Shown piece by piece: positions 8,803-17,248 of a stretch of 18,332 bases of DNA (position 1 is the first letter of the stretch; each line of letters begins with the position of its first letter). The notes under the pieces are model-generated. The model was not told where the DNA came from, did not search any database, and saw only the letters and a list, made by a program, of their open reading frames with translations. The DNA is from Acidobacteriota bacterium (GTDB lineage Bacteria > Acidobacteriota > Terriglobia > Terriglobales > Acidobacteriaceae): positions 1 to 18,332 of the forward strand of contig JAJZIF010000022.1 of assembly GCA_021810735.1 (NCBI GenBank), written 5' to 3'. The position numbers and the translations under genes are program-made.

Positions 8803-8828
8803 GCGCGCTGAAGTGAATCTTCGTGCGC
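8803..8828 (+). promoter_or_regulatory. Stem-loop between the small Cys-rich gene and the efflux genes
   Basis: GCGCGC-T-GAAG pairs with CTTC-GTGCGC around a TGAAT loop: ten pairs, one of them a G-T wobble, with a single bulged T at 8809. It starts 14 nt after the stop codon of the small gene and ends 62 nt before the tolC-type gene. No T run follows, so it is not a standard intrinsic terminator. It may stabilise or process the message, or reduce read-through into the efflux genes. Confidence 0.4.
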
Positions 8829-8884
8829 CACTGCGTCCCCGCGCGATGCAAACCCACGACAGATCGTGACCTGCATGTTCCTAC

Positions 8885-8890
8885 GAGGGA
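8885..8890 (+). promoter_or_regulatory. Ribosome binding site of the tolC-type gene
   Basis: GAGGGA abuts a double ATGATG at 8891-8896. Its spacing fits the second ATG (8894) better than the first (8891), where there would be no gap at all. Confidence 0.55.
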
Positions 8891-8893
8891 ATG

Positions 8894-10252
8894 ATGAAAA
8901 CTCTGCTACCTGTATTTTGTGTTCTTCTGCTCACTGCGCCCGCCTATGTCTCCCGCGCAGAAACGCCCGGCCAAAACGACGGACTGGGCAAGCTTGCCGC
9001 GTTGCTTGACGAGCATCACCCGCCGGAGACTTCGGGACCGGCGATGAATCTGGAAGATGTCGAGCGGGTCGCCCTCGCCAGGAACCCTGAAATCGAGGTT
9101 GCGGCCCGTCAGGTCGCCATCGTCCAAGCACACGTTCCCACCGCTGGCGCGCTCGATGATCCAATCGCGATGTATCGCGGATGGGGCGTGCCGTTGCAGC
9201 AACCCTGGAATTACAACCCCGCCCAGAACATGTTCAGCATCAGCCAGACGCTGCCGGGAACGGGAAAACGGGCCCTGCGTTCGAGTGTGGCGGAATCCGA
9301 TGTGGCCGTTGCGAAGGCCCAGTTGGAACAGGTCAGGCTGGAGGTGCAGGTGCGCGTGCGCAAAGCCTTCGATGACATGCTGCTCGCTCAAGAAGAATTG
9401 CAGATTCACGATCAGCATGTTGCCATCGCCCGCCAAGCTATCGAAGCGGCGCGAATCAAGTATGCGGTGGGGAAGGTTCCGCAGCAGGACATTCTGAAAG
9501 CGCAGGTCGCGCTCACGCAGTTGGCCGAGCATATGATTCGCTTCGATCAGGACTCCGATCTCGCTCGCGCCCGTCTCAACACGCTGCTGGGACGCGATCC
9601 CGACGCACCACTCAACGTGCGCGGAGAGTACGCCGTGATGGCCGCGTTGCCCGCCGCGCAGGCGCTTGAGGATGTTGCCCTCCACTCCCGGCCCGATCTG
9701 GTCATGGCCAGGGAAGCCGCGGAGCGGAGCCATACAGAGCAGGCGCTGGCGAAGAAGGCTTATGTCCCGGACTTCACAGTCTCGGGAGGCTACATGCTGA
9801 TGCCGCCCACCTCCGCGATGCGCAACAACTACATGGTGGAGGGTTCGATGAATCTGCCCTGGTTGAATCGCCGCAAACACGATGCCGAGATTGCCGAAGC
9901 CACGGCGAAAGCCACCGAGCAGGACGCCGAATTGACCGCCTTGCGCAATGCCGCATTCGGGCAGGTCCAGGAGGCGCTTGTCCAGGCACGGGCCGCGCAA
10001 CGGTTCGCGCTCCTGTATCACGACGAGCTCCTCCCGCAGGCCGAAGCCACGCTTCAATCGAGCGTCATTGCGTACGAGAACGATAAAACCGATTTTCTGG
10101 ATCTGCTCGACAGCCAAATGTCAGTCATCGACATCGACCTTGCCTGGCTGCAGGCGACTGCGGATTTCGACACGCGTCTGGCAGATCTCGAACTCGCCAC
10201 GGGCGCTCCTATCGACCAGTTGCAGACCACCACCCTGGAGGTGAAGCCGTGA
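8894..10252 (+). CDS. TolC family outer-membrane efflux channel of the Cus-type system
   Basis: About 452 residues with an N-terminal signal peptide (MKTLLPVFCVLLLTAPAYVSRA, then ET) and two tandem outer-membrane efflux repeats rich in long Ala/Gln/Glu/Arg coiled helices, as in TolC and CusC. Typical elements are LEDVERVALARNPEIEVAAR at the start of the first repeat, SISQTLPGTGKRALR at the equatorial turn, and YENDKTDFLDLLDSQ near the end of the second repeat. It should form the trimeric outer-membrane duct of a tripartite pump. Unlike E. coli CusC it shows no lipobox at the end of the signal peptide. The stop codon overlaps the GTG of the adaptor gene by 3 nt (GTGA), so the two are translationally coupled. 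The start may be ATG 8891 or 8894. Confidence 0.9.
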   Translation: MKTLLPVFCVLLLTAPAYVSRAETPGQNDGLGKLAALLDEHHPPETSGPAMNLEDVERVALARNPEIEVAARQVAIVQAHVPTAGALDDPIAMYRGWGVPLQQPWNYNPAQNMFSISQTLPGTGKRALRSSVAESDVAVAKAQLEQVRLEVQVRVRKAFDDMLLAQEELQIHDQHVAIARQAIEAARIKYAVGKVPQQDILKAQVALTQLAEHMIRFDQDSDLARARLNTLLGRDPDAPLNVRGEYAVMAALPAAQALEDVALHSRPDLVMAREAAERSHTEQALAKKAYVPDFTVSGGYMLMPPTSAMRNNYMVEGSMNLPWLNRRKHDAEIAEATAKATEQDAELTALRNAAFGQVQEALVQARAAQRFALLYHDELLPQAEATLQSSVIAYENDKTDFLDLLDSQMSVIDIDLAWLQATADFDTRLADLELATGAPIDQLQTTTLEVKP

Positions 10253-11829
10253 AGACACGTACCTATCAGATTGCGCTTTTGTCGGCTGTGGCACTCTGCG
10301 TTTTGCTTGCGGCCGCTCTTGTCTATGTGCTCTTGCCCCGGTATTACGCTGCTTCGAAAGTGGCCTCCGGAGACCCGGTCGTCGCGCGCGGACCGGAGGC
10401 GACGTCCCAGCCGGCACCTTCCGGAAGCGCGCTACCTGCGCAAGCGGAACCTGGTTTGGCCACGGTGCAGTTGTCGCCCCAGCGTCTTCAGGAAATCGGC
10501 GTGACGATGGCGACAGTGGAACTCAAAAAGGTAAACGATGATCTTAATGTTCCCGGCAATGTGGACATCGACGAGGAGCGGCTTTCGTATGTGCAGACAC
10601 GCTTTCCGGGTTGGATTCAGAACGTGTTCGCGAATGCGACCTACCAGTACGTGCGCAAGGGGCAGCGTCTGTTCACCGTGTACAGCCCGGACCTTGTGAG
10701 CAGCGAGCAGGAATATCTGCTGGCACGGCAGAACCAGAAGGCCTTTACGCAGGATGCGCATGGCATGGCCGCGCGCGAGGGCGGCTGGCTGCTGCAGGCT
10801 GCCCAGGAACGCCTGCGGCAATTTGGTGTCCCGGCGCAGGAAATCATGGATTTGGAGCAAAGCGGCAAGGTGCAGCGCGATATCGCGATTGAGTCGCCCG
10901 TCTCCGGCTACATCATCGAGCGCAACGCCTTGCCGAACGCGTATGTGCAACCGGATACGAAGCTGTACACGATTGCCGACCTCTCCACGGTCTGGGTGTA
11001 CGCCAATGTTTTTCAGAACGACGTTGGCCGTCTGAAGCCGGGCGACCCCGCGCAGGTTACGGTCGATGCCTATCCTGGTCGCCATTTCAACGGTCGTATC
11101 GATCAGGTCTTGCCGCAGGTCGATCCGGCAACGCGCACCGTGCGGGTACGTCTCGTCTTCCGCAACCCAGGCGTCGTACTCAAGCCGGGAATGTACGTCA
11201 ACATCGCGATCGCGGTCCCGCTGGGGCGGCAGTTGGTAATACCCGCCTCCGCAGTGATGCAGACGGGTTCGCGGGCAATTGCTTTTATCAACCACGGAAA
11301 CGGCAATCTGGAGCCGCGCACCATCGAGGTCGGGCCGCAGCTCGACGATTCGATGATCGTCCTCAACGGTCTCAAGGCAGGCGAACAGATTGTCAGCTCG
11401 GCCAACTTTCTTGTGGACTCGGAAGCGCAGCTGCAGCAGGCGCTTGCTGCGTTTGCGCCCCCGTCGCCACAGGCTGCCACAGGACCCAGCAAAGCGCCAG
11501 CCGCGCAAATGCGGATCGATTTCGTCACGCAGCCAGATCCGCCGCACAATGGCGCAAATACAGTACGAGTGAAGCTGACCGATCCTGACGGAAAGCCGCT
11601 GACGGGAGTGCAGGTGACCGCGACCTTCTTGATGCCGGCCATGCCCGCAATGGGCATGGGGGCAAAACGCGTTGTCGCGACGCTGGACGACAAGGGCAAT
11701 GGTTTTTATGAAGGCCCGCTGCAACTGGACGTGGGAGGCGCGTGGCAGGTAATCGTAACGGTCCAGCGCGGCGGCCAGATACTGGCCACAAAACAGCTCA
11801 ACGTCAGCGCCACGGGAGGCATGGAATGA
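10249..11829 (+). CDS. cusB: CusB/HlyD-type periplasmic adaptor with an extra C-terminal beta domain
   Basis: A 526-residue membrane-fusion protein linking the RND pump to the outer-membrane channel. After a membrane anchor (residues 8-29) comes a Pro/Ala linker (31-72), then the beta-barrel and lipoyl-like parts (SYVQTRFPGWIQ at 113-124, KGQRLFTVYSPDLVSSEQEY at 137-156), a short helical hairpin (to about 205), and barrel/membrane-proximal parts (IADLSTVWVYANVFQNDV, 242-259; VDPATRTVRVRLVF, 291-304). From about 420 to 526 there is a further immunoglobulin-like domain resembling the YtkA/FixH-like type, with a Met cluster LMPAMPAMGMG at 461-471. The linker contains no Met, Cys or His, although E. 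coli CusB binds metal there through methionines. The GTG start overlaps the tolC-type stop and follows GGAGGTGAAG (10238-10247). The stop overlaps the cusA start. Confidence 0.9.
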   Translation: MKTRTYQIALLSAVALCVLLAAALVYVLLPRYYAASKVASGDPVVARGPEATSQPAPSGSALPAQAEPGLATVQLSPQRLQEIGVTMATVELKKVNDDLNVPGNVDIDEERLSYVQTRFPGWIQNVFANATYQYVRKGQRLFTVYSPDLVSSEQEYLLARQNQKAFTQDAHGMAAREGGWLLQAAQERLRQFGVPAQEIMDLEQSGKVQRDIAIESPVSGYIIERNALPNAYVQPDTKLYTIADLSTVWVYANVFQNDVGRLKPGDPAQVTVDAYPGRHFNGRIDQVLPQVDPATRTVRVRLVFRNPGVVLKPGMYVNIAIAVPLGRQLVIPASAVMQTGSRAIAFINHGNGNLEPRTIEVGPQLDDSMIVLNGLKAGEQIVSSANFLVDSEAQLQQALAAFAPPSPQAATGPSKAPAAQMRIDFVTQPDPPHNGANTVRVKLTDPDGKPLTGVQVTATFLMPAMPAMGMGAKRVVATLDDKGNGFYEGPLQLDVGGAWQVIVTVQRGGQILATKQLNVSATGGME

Positions 11830-14800
11830 TCTCGCGAATCATTGCCTGGTGTGCGCGCAATCCCTTCCTCGTATTCACCGGAGCCGTCCTTCTGGTTGTC
11901 GCTGGCCTGTGGTGTATGCAGCACGTCCCGCTCGATGCACTGCCCGATATCAGCGACGTGCAAGTCATCATTCACACTCCGTGGGCGGGCGAGCCGCCGA
12001 ACGTGATCGAGGATCAGGTCACGTATCCGATCGTAACCGCGCTGCTCTCGGCTCCCGACGTCAAAAATGTACGCGCCCAGACCATGTTCGGCGACTCCTA
12101 TGTCTTCGTCGTCTTTCAGGACGGCACCGATCTGTACTGGGCGCGCTCGCGCGTGACCGAGTATCTCGAACAGATTGCCGGGCGGCTGCCGGCGGACGTG
12201 CATCCCGCGATTGGCCCCGATGCAACCGGTGCGGGCTGGGTCTACGAGTACGCCATCGTGGACCGCGGCCATACCAGGAACCTGGCCGACCTGCGCGCGC
12301 TGCAGGACTGGTACCTGCGCTACCAGCTCGAAACCGTGCCCGGCGTCGCGGAGGTAGCAAGCATTGGCGGCTTTGTGCGCCAGTACCAGGTGAACCTCGA
12401 TCCGAACAAGCTCTTCTCCTACGGCATCTCCGCTGCGACCGTCATTGACCGCGTCCGCCAGAGCACGAATGAAGTGGGCGGAGACGTGATTGAGATGAGC
12501 GGGGCCGAGTACATGATCCGCGGCCACGGATATCTGCGCTCGCTTTCCGATCTCGAAAATGTTCCCGTTGCAACGAAAAACGGCACGCCCGTGCTGGTGC
12601 GCAATCTCGGTACCGTTTCCTTCGGTCCGGACGTGCGGCGCGGCGCAGCCGAATGGCAGGGAGAAGGGGAAACCGTAGGCGGCATCGTGGTCATGCGGTA
12701 CGGCATGAATGCTCTCAACGTCATCAACGGGGTAAAGGCAAAGCTTCGGCAGATCGCGCCTTCGCTGCCTTCCGGCGTGGAAATAGTGACGGGCTACGAC
12801 CGCTCCTGGTTGATCAATCAGTCGATCCACACACTGAAGCGTGACCTGATCGTGGAAGCAATCATTGTCAGCTTCGTCAGCATTGTCTTCCTCTTCCATT
12901 TTCGCTCCGCGCTCGTTCCGATCCTGACGCTGCCGATTGCCGTTCTGGCAGCATTCATCCCCATGTACTACCTCCACGTCAGTTCCAACATCATGTCGCT
13001 CGGAGGACTCGCACTAGCCGTCGGCGTGCTCATCGACGCCGCCATTGTCATGGTGGAGAACGGACACCGCCATCTGGCGGAACTGGCAGAGGTACCCAGC
13101 GGATCGGAGCGGCGGCGAATCCTAATCGGCGCGGCCCAGCAGGTTGGGCCGGCTCTCTTCTACTCGCTCATCATCATTGTCGTTTCCTTCCTGCCGGTAT
13201 TTCTGCTGGAGGCGCAGGAAGGCCGCATGTTTCGGCCACTGGCCTGGACCAAGACTCTGGCCATCGCCTTCTCCTCTCTGCTCTCCATCACGCTGGTTCC
13301 GGCACTGATGCCGTTGTGCCTGCGCGGAAAGCTGCGGCCGGAATCGAAGAACCCCGTGGCCCGCATTACGCAGGCCATGTATCTCCCGGTGCTCCGCTGG
13401 TGCCTTCGGCACTGGAAGCTGGTGATCGCGCTGAACCTTGCTTTTCTGGCCGCTACCATTCCACTCTACTTCCGTCTCGGCAGCCAGTTCATGCCCGCAC
13501 TCTATGAAGGCTCCGCTCTCTACATGCCGAGCGCGCTGCCGGGCATCTCGATGACGCAAGCGGTTTCGCTGTTGCAGGAACAGGACCGCATGATCCGTTC
13601 CTTCCCCGAGGTCGCGACAGTGTTTGGCACCGTTGGCCGCTCCGACAGCGCCACAGACAACGCTCCTCTCGATATGTACGACACCACCATCATGCTGAAG
13701 TCCCGCAAGAACTGGCCCGCAGGCATGACGTACAAAAAGCTGATCCACGATATGGACGAGAAGCTCCAGTTTCCCGGCCTGACCAACACCTGGACCATGC
13801 CCGTCGAGAACCGTCTGGACATGGAGCTGACCGGCATCAAGACAGCAGTTGGGATCAAGATTCAGGGGCCCGATCTGGCCCGCATTCAGGATATTGGAGC
13901 ACAGATGCAGCAGCTCCTGTCCGGAATGCCCGAGACCAACTCCGTCTTTGCGGAGCGTGTTTCCCAGGGCTTCTATCTGAACGTGGATGTGAATCGGCCC
14001 GAGGCAGCGCGCTACGGCCTGACCGTCGCCGATGTGCAGCAGGTCATTACCTCGGAAATCGGCGGAGCGGACATTGTCGAGAATGTGGAAGGCCGTGAGC
14101 GCTTTCCAGTCGCCGTACGCTATCAGCATACCTTCCGCGACGATCCGGCCGCCTTATCGCAGGCATTGATTCCAACTCCTACCGGCGAGCAGATTCCAAT
14201 CGGCGAAGTCGCCCGCGTGTACTTTTCTCGCGGCCCCACCATGATCCGCGACGAAGACGGCGCTTTGACCGGATACGTTTATCTCGATCTGAAAACGCAC
14301 AACTACGGTGGATTTGTAGGCCATGCGGACCGGATATTGAGTCGAAAATTGGCGCTCCCCGTGGGCTATACCTGGCATTGGGCTGGGGAATATGAGTTTG
14401 AAATGCGCGCCAAACAGCGCCTCAAAATTATTCTTCCCATCGTCTTTTTTGTTATCTTCCTGCTGCTCTATCTCGTCTTCAAATCTGCCACTGAGGCCGC
14501 GGTGCTGATTTTTCCCACCTTCTACGCCATGTCTGGAGGACTGCTGCTGCAGTGGGCGCTCGGCTACAACTTCAGCGTCGCCGTATGGGTCGGCTATATC
14601 GCGCTATTCGGCATCGCAGTCGAAACCGGAGTGGTGATGGTGGTGTACCTGGATGAAGCATTCCAGCGCCGCCTCGCTCAGGACTCCGCAATGACGGAAG
14701 CCGGTTTGGAGCAGGCCGTCATTGAAGGCGCGGTGCAGCGCCTGCGGCCCAAGCTGATGACCGTAACGGCGGTCATCCTCAGCCTCGCGCCGATCCTCTG

Positions 14801-14978
14801 GGAAGCAGGCATCGGCTCGGATGTGATGAAGCCCATCGCGGCCCCGATTGTCGGCGGGATGATTACCTCGACGATCCACGTCCTGATTCTGGTTCCGGTG
14901 TTTTTCCTGCTCATCAAGCGCAGAACCCTGCGTCTAGGCCGGCTCGCCGGTAACACTAACCCGCAACGCCTGCTATGA
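11826..14978 (+). CDS. cusA: CusA-type heavy-metal RND efflux pump
   Basis: At 1050 residues with twelve transmembrane helices and two large periplasmic loops, this is the inner-membrane proton-driven pump of the tripartite system. The three methionines that bind Cu(I)/Ag(I) in E. coli CusA (573, 623, 672) are present as M567 (SALYMPSALPG), M617 (APLDMYDTT) and M666 (NRLDMELTGIK), with the same 50- and 49-residue spacing. The membrane aspartate of the proton relay is D404 in GVLIDAAIVMVENGHRHL. These favour monovalent copper or silver over the divalent Zn/Co/Cd substrates of CzcA. The start is ATG 11826, overlapping the cusB stop (ATGA) and preceded by GGGAGG at 11814-11819; an in-frame extension to 11742 lies inside cusB and is rejected. 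No truncation is visible. Confidence 0.95.
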   Translation: MISRIIAWCARNPFLVFTGAVLLVVAGLWCMQHVPLDALPDISDVQVIIHTPWAGEPPNVIEDQVTYPIVTALLSAPDVKNVRAQTMFGDSYVFVVFQDGTDLYWARSRVTEYLEQIAGRLPADVHPAIGPDATGAGWVYEYAIVDRGHTRNLADLRALQDWYLRYQLETVPGVAEVASIGGFVRQYQVNLDPNKLFSYGISAATVIDRVRQSTNEVGGDVIEMSGAEYMIRGHGYLRSLSDLENVPVATKNGTPVLVRNLGTVSFGPDVRRGAAEWQGEGETVGGIVVMRYGMNALNVINGVKAKLRQIAPSLPSGVEIVTGYDRSWLINQSIHTLKRDLIVEAIIVSFVSIVFLFHFRSALVPILTLPIAVLAAFIPMYYLHVSSNIMSLGGLALAVGVLIDAAIVMVENGHRHLAELAEVPSGSERRRILIGAAQQVGPALFYSLIIIVVSFLPVFLLEAQEGRMFRPLAWTKTLAIAFSSLLSITLVPALMPLCLRGKLRPESKNPVARITQAMYLPVLRWCLRHWKLVIALNLAFLAATIPLYFRLGSQFMPALYEGSALYMPSALPGISMTQAVSLLQEQDRMIRSFPEVATVFGTVGRSDSATDNAPLDMYDTTIMLKSRKNWPAGMTYKKLIHDMDEKLQFPGLTNTWTMPVENRLDMELTGIKTAVGIKIQGPDLARIQDIGAQMQQLLSGMPETNSVFAERVSQGFYLNVDVNRPEAARYGLTVADVQQVITSEIGGADIVENVEGRERFPVAVRYQHTFRDDPAALSQALIPTPTGEQIPIGEVARVYFSRGPTMIRDEDGALTGYVYLDLKTHNYGGFVGHADRILSRKLALPVGYTWHWAGEYEFEMRAKQRLKIILPIVFFVIFLLLYLVFKSATEAAVLIFPTFYAMSGGLLLQWALGYNFSVAVWVGYIALFGIAVETGVVMVVYLDEAFQRRLAQDSAMTEAGLEQAVIEGAVQRLRPKLMTVTAVILSLAPILWEAGIGSDVMKPIAAPIVGGMITSTIHVLILVPVFFLLIKRRTLRLGRLAGNTNPQRLL

Positions 14979-15072
14979 TCTCCTGCAGGCAGTGCCCGGT
15001 CCCTATGAGATCGTCACAATTCGGGTAGACTGTCCACACGGTCAGCGACAGAAATAAAGCGGGCAATTCGCA

Positions 15073-15078
15073 GGGAGG
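15073..15078 (+). promoter_or_regulatory. Strong ribosome binding site of the sulfatase gene
   Basis: GGGAGG lies 5 nt before ATG 15084 and makes that start secure. The 105-nt gap after cusA has no clear terminator; an imperfect dyad CTGTCC-ACAC-GGTCAG is visible at 15030-15045. Confidence 0.7.
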
Positions 15079-15083
15079 AAACC

Positions 15084-16595
15084 ATGATAAATAAAGACAC
15101 GAAGATCACTCGACGCAGCCTACTCAATTCTGGGCTTCTTCTTGCCGCTGCTCACACGCCGCCCGCCAGCGCTGCGCTTGCGCTTGGAGCCGCTCAGACG
15201 CAGTCGGCCACTCCTGCGCAGGCTGCCCCCAAGGCTGGACAGCGTGACCCAAGGCCCAACATCATCTTCATCATTGCCGACGACCTGCGACATGATGACC
15301 TCTCCTCCACCGGCCACCCGTATGCGAAGACACCGCATCTGGACCGGATAGCTCACGAGGGCGTGAAATTTAACAACGCCCGCTGCACCACACCGCTTTG
15401 TTCTCCCAGCCGCGCCAGCTATCAAACTGGCCTCTATGTCCATAGCCATCGGATTGTGAACAACGATAGGAACGGCCAGGCGGAACTCAGTCATCGGCTG
15501 CCCACAGTCTCACGCATTCTCTTTAACGACGGCTACGAGAGCGCATTTGTAGGCAAGTGGCACATGGGATTCGACGACACAGTGCGCCCCGGCTTCGATT
15601 ACTGGGTCAGCTTCAAGGCGGTGGGCCTCTACCAGAACATTGTCTTCAACGTCAACGGCGTCCGCGAGCAGAAGCGTGGATACACGACCGACTTTCTCAA
15701 TGAGTATGCCGTCAATTTCATTGAGCAACCGCACAGCAAGCCGTTCGTGATGCATATCGGACACAAGGCGCCGCATCTTCCATACCTGCCATCCCCGCAA
15801 GACGACGGACTCTACAAGGACGCGCCCTACCATGTACCGGCCATCGTTCCTGGCGATCTGGAAGGCAAGCCGGTTCTGCATCTCAACCCGCCCCCGGTCG
15901 ATGTGCTGCGTGTCGAGGGGGTCACGCCCGAACCCATGGAATCCAGGTTTGGCCGTCCCTCTGATCTCGCTTCTGTAACCCGCGACCGCGCGCGTTGCGT
16001 CGCTTCGATGGATCGCGGCGTCGGAATGATCTTCGATGCCCTGGAGCGCACCGGTCAGCTCGACAATACGATCCTCATCTTCACCAGCGATCATGGCTAT
16101 CTCATGGGCGAGCACGGAATAAAGGAAGAGAAGCGATGGGCCTATGAACCATCCATTCGCGTGCCCATGTTGATGCGCTATCCGAAGCTGATTCCCGCAG
16201 GAAGCGAACGGAATCAGAACGTGCTCAATATCGATATTGCCCCGACACTGCTGGATCTGGCCGGAGTGAAGTCTCCCACGCCAATGCACGGAAGCTCATT
16301 GCTCCCTGTCTTCCGCAATTCCGACGCTCCATTGCGGGATTCTTTTCTGTGCGAATATTTTCTGGAGAAATTCGTCCCAGGAGTACCCGATTGGCAATCC
16401 GTTTCCCAGGGCAAGTGGAAGTACATACACTACCCGGCACTCACTGGCATGGACGAGCTCTACGACCTTTCGGCGGATCCTGCGGAGGAGAAGAACGTAA
16501 TCGGCGAGGCATCGAATCGCGAAGTACTGAGCCAAATGAAAAGTGAACTGAACCGCTTGCTGGCCGCGTCCCAGGCAAACTTGTCGATGGTCTGA
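15084..16595 (+). CDS. Tat-exported type I sulfatase (formylglycine-dependent)
   Basis: A 503-residue alkaline-phosphatase-fold sulfatase. The N-terminus has a twin-arginine signal (TRRSLLN at residues 9-15, hydrophobic stretch, likely cleavage near ASA at 28-30), so folded export to the periplasm is expected. Metal and catalytic motifs are complete: D66-D67 in FIIADDLRHDD, the formylglycine motif C106-S-P-S-R110 in TPLCSPSRASYQTG, K158 and H160 in VGKWHMGF, D336-H337 in FTSDHGYLMGEHG, and a following KRWAYEPSIRVPML element. Cys106 would be oxidised to formylglycine by a maturation enzyme not seen in this window. The sequence resembles arylsulfatase/choline-sulfatase-like and polysaccharide sulfatases; the substrate cannot be read from the sequence. 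It stands alone between the efflux operon and the IS nest, with its own ribosome binding site, and is intact. Confidence 0.93.
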   Translation: MINKDTKITRRSLLNSGLLLAAAHTPPASAALALGAAQTQSATPAQAAPKAGQRDPRPNIIFIIADDLRHDDLSSTGHPYAKTPHLDRIAHEGVKFNNARCTTPLCSPSRASYQTGLYVHSHRIVNNDRNGQAELSHRLPTVSRILFNDGYESAFVGKWHMGFDDTVRPGFDYWVSFKAVGLYQNIVFNVNGVREQKRGYTTDFLNEYAVNFIEQPHSKPFVMHIGHKAPHLPYLPSPQDDGLYKDAPYHVPAIVPGDLEGKPVLHLNPPPVDVLRVEGVTPEPMESRFGRPSDLASVTRDRARCVASMDRGVGMIFDALERTGQLDNTILIFTSDHGYLMGEHGIKEEKRWAYEPSIRVPMLMRYPKLIPAGSERNQNVLNIDIAPTLLDLAGVKSPTPMHGSSLLPVFRNSDAPLRDSFLCEYFLEKFVPGVPDWQSVSQGKWKYIHYPALTGMDELYDLSADPAEEKNVIGEASNREVLSQMKSELNRLLAASQANLSMV

Positions 16596-16694
16596 GCCCG
16601 CCCGCGCGCCAGTCGTCATGGAGTGACCGGTCCACTACGCTAGCCGTGGGTTAGGCTGTGATTCTGGAAGGAAGCACAACTCAGAGCCACAAGC

Positions 16695-17191
16695 GGAGAG
16701 GAACCGGCCATGAAGGAAGAGGTACGATTTTTGGGATTGGATGTCCATGCCGAGACGATTGCCGTCGCGGTTGCCGAGTCGAATGGCAAAGTGCGCAGCG
16801 TGGGAACCATCCCCAACCGCGCGGAGTCGATACGCAAGCTGGTGAAGAAGCTTGGGCCTTTGGATCAATTGCGGGCCTGCTATGAGGCCGGCCCGACGGG
16901 CTACGTACTCTACTGGCAGTTGGCGTAGCTGGGAGTCAAGTGCGAGGCGATCACCCCAACGCTGGTTCCGAGGAATGCGAACGACCGGGTGAAGACGGAT
17001 CGACGGGATGCGGAGAGGCTGGTGCGTCGTTGCCGGTCCGGCGATCGGACGGCGGTATGGGTTCCGGACGAAGGCTCCGAGGCGGCGAAGCAGGATCAGT
17101 TGCGGGCGCGGCACCGGCTGAGCGAATTTCTGCTGCGCGCGGGCAGCGGCCGGCAACCGGGATGAAGGCGTGGACGCTGGATACATGGCCT
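16695..17191 (+). mobile_element. IS110-family insertion sequence remnant
   Basis: Contains the Shine-Dalgarno GGAGAGGA (16695-16702) and the N-terminal third to half of an IS110-type transposase. The right side is cut off where an IS256-type terminal sequence begins at 17192. IS110 elements lack obvious terminal inverted repeats, so the true left end cannot be fixed; it lies somewhere in 16596-16695, the gap after the sulfatase gene. Confidence 0.75.
16710..17191 (+). pseudogene. IS110-family transposase, broken and truncated
   Basis: The N-terminal DEDD domain is recognisable: FLGLDVHAETIAVAVAES at residues 7-24 with its catalytic Asp, then YEAGPTGYVLYWQLA, and after an interruption VKTDRRDAERLVRR. 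Three lesions are seen. (1) An amber TAG at 16926-16928 interrupts LYWQLA/LGVKCEAI, where relatives usually have Gln (CAG). (2) The segment GSEAAKQDQLRARHRLS lacks about ten residues that in relatives lie between EGSEA and AAKQDQ, so an in-frame deletion is likely near 17078-17088. (3) At about 17133-17137 the frame shifts by one base: FLLR is in one frame, GQRPATGMKAWT in another. The C-terminal half with the catalytic Ser is missing. It is non-functional. Confidence 0.8.
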
Positions 17192-17200
17192 GGTAGTGTC
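17192..17200 (+). repeat. Left boundary repeat of the IS256/IS1595 block
   Basis: GGTAGTGTC marks the end of the IS256-type remnant and the abrupt end of IS110 homology. The first eight bases recur inverted at 18023-18030. Confidence 0.5.
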
Positions 17201-17248
17201 AAATCTTTTGTGTATGTATTAAACGTCCTGGTTGAAATTGCGTGATTG

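Noticed and set aside
15030..15045. CTGTCC-ACAC-GGTCAG dyad upstream of the sulfatase gene
   Set aside because: It has a central mismatch and is short; it could be chance, so it is not listed as an operator.
16596..16694. Possible left end of the IS110 element or a terminator after the sulfatase gene
   Set aside because: No stable stem with a T run and no recognisable terminal sequence; the boundary cannot be set.
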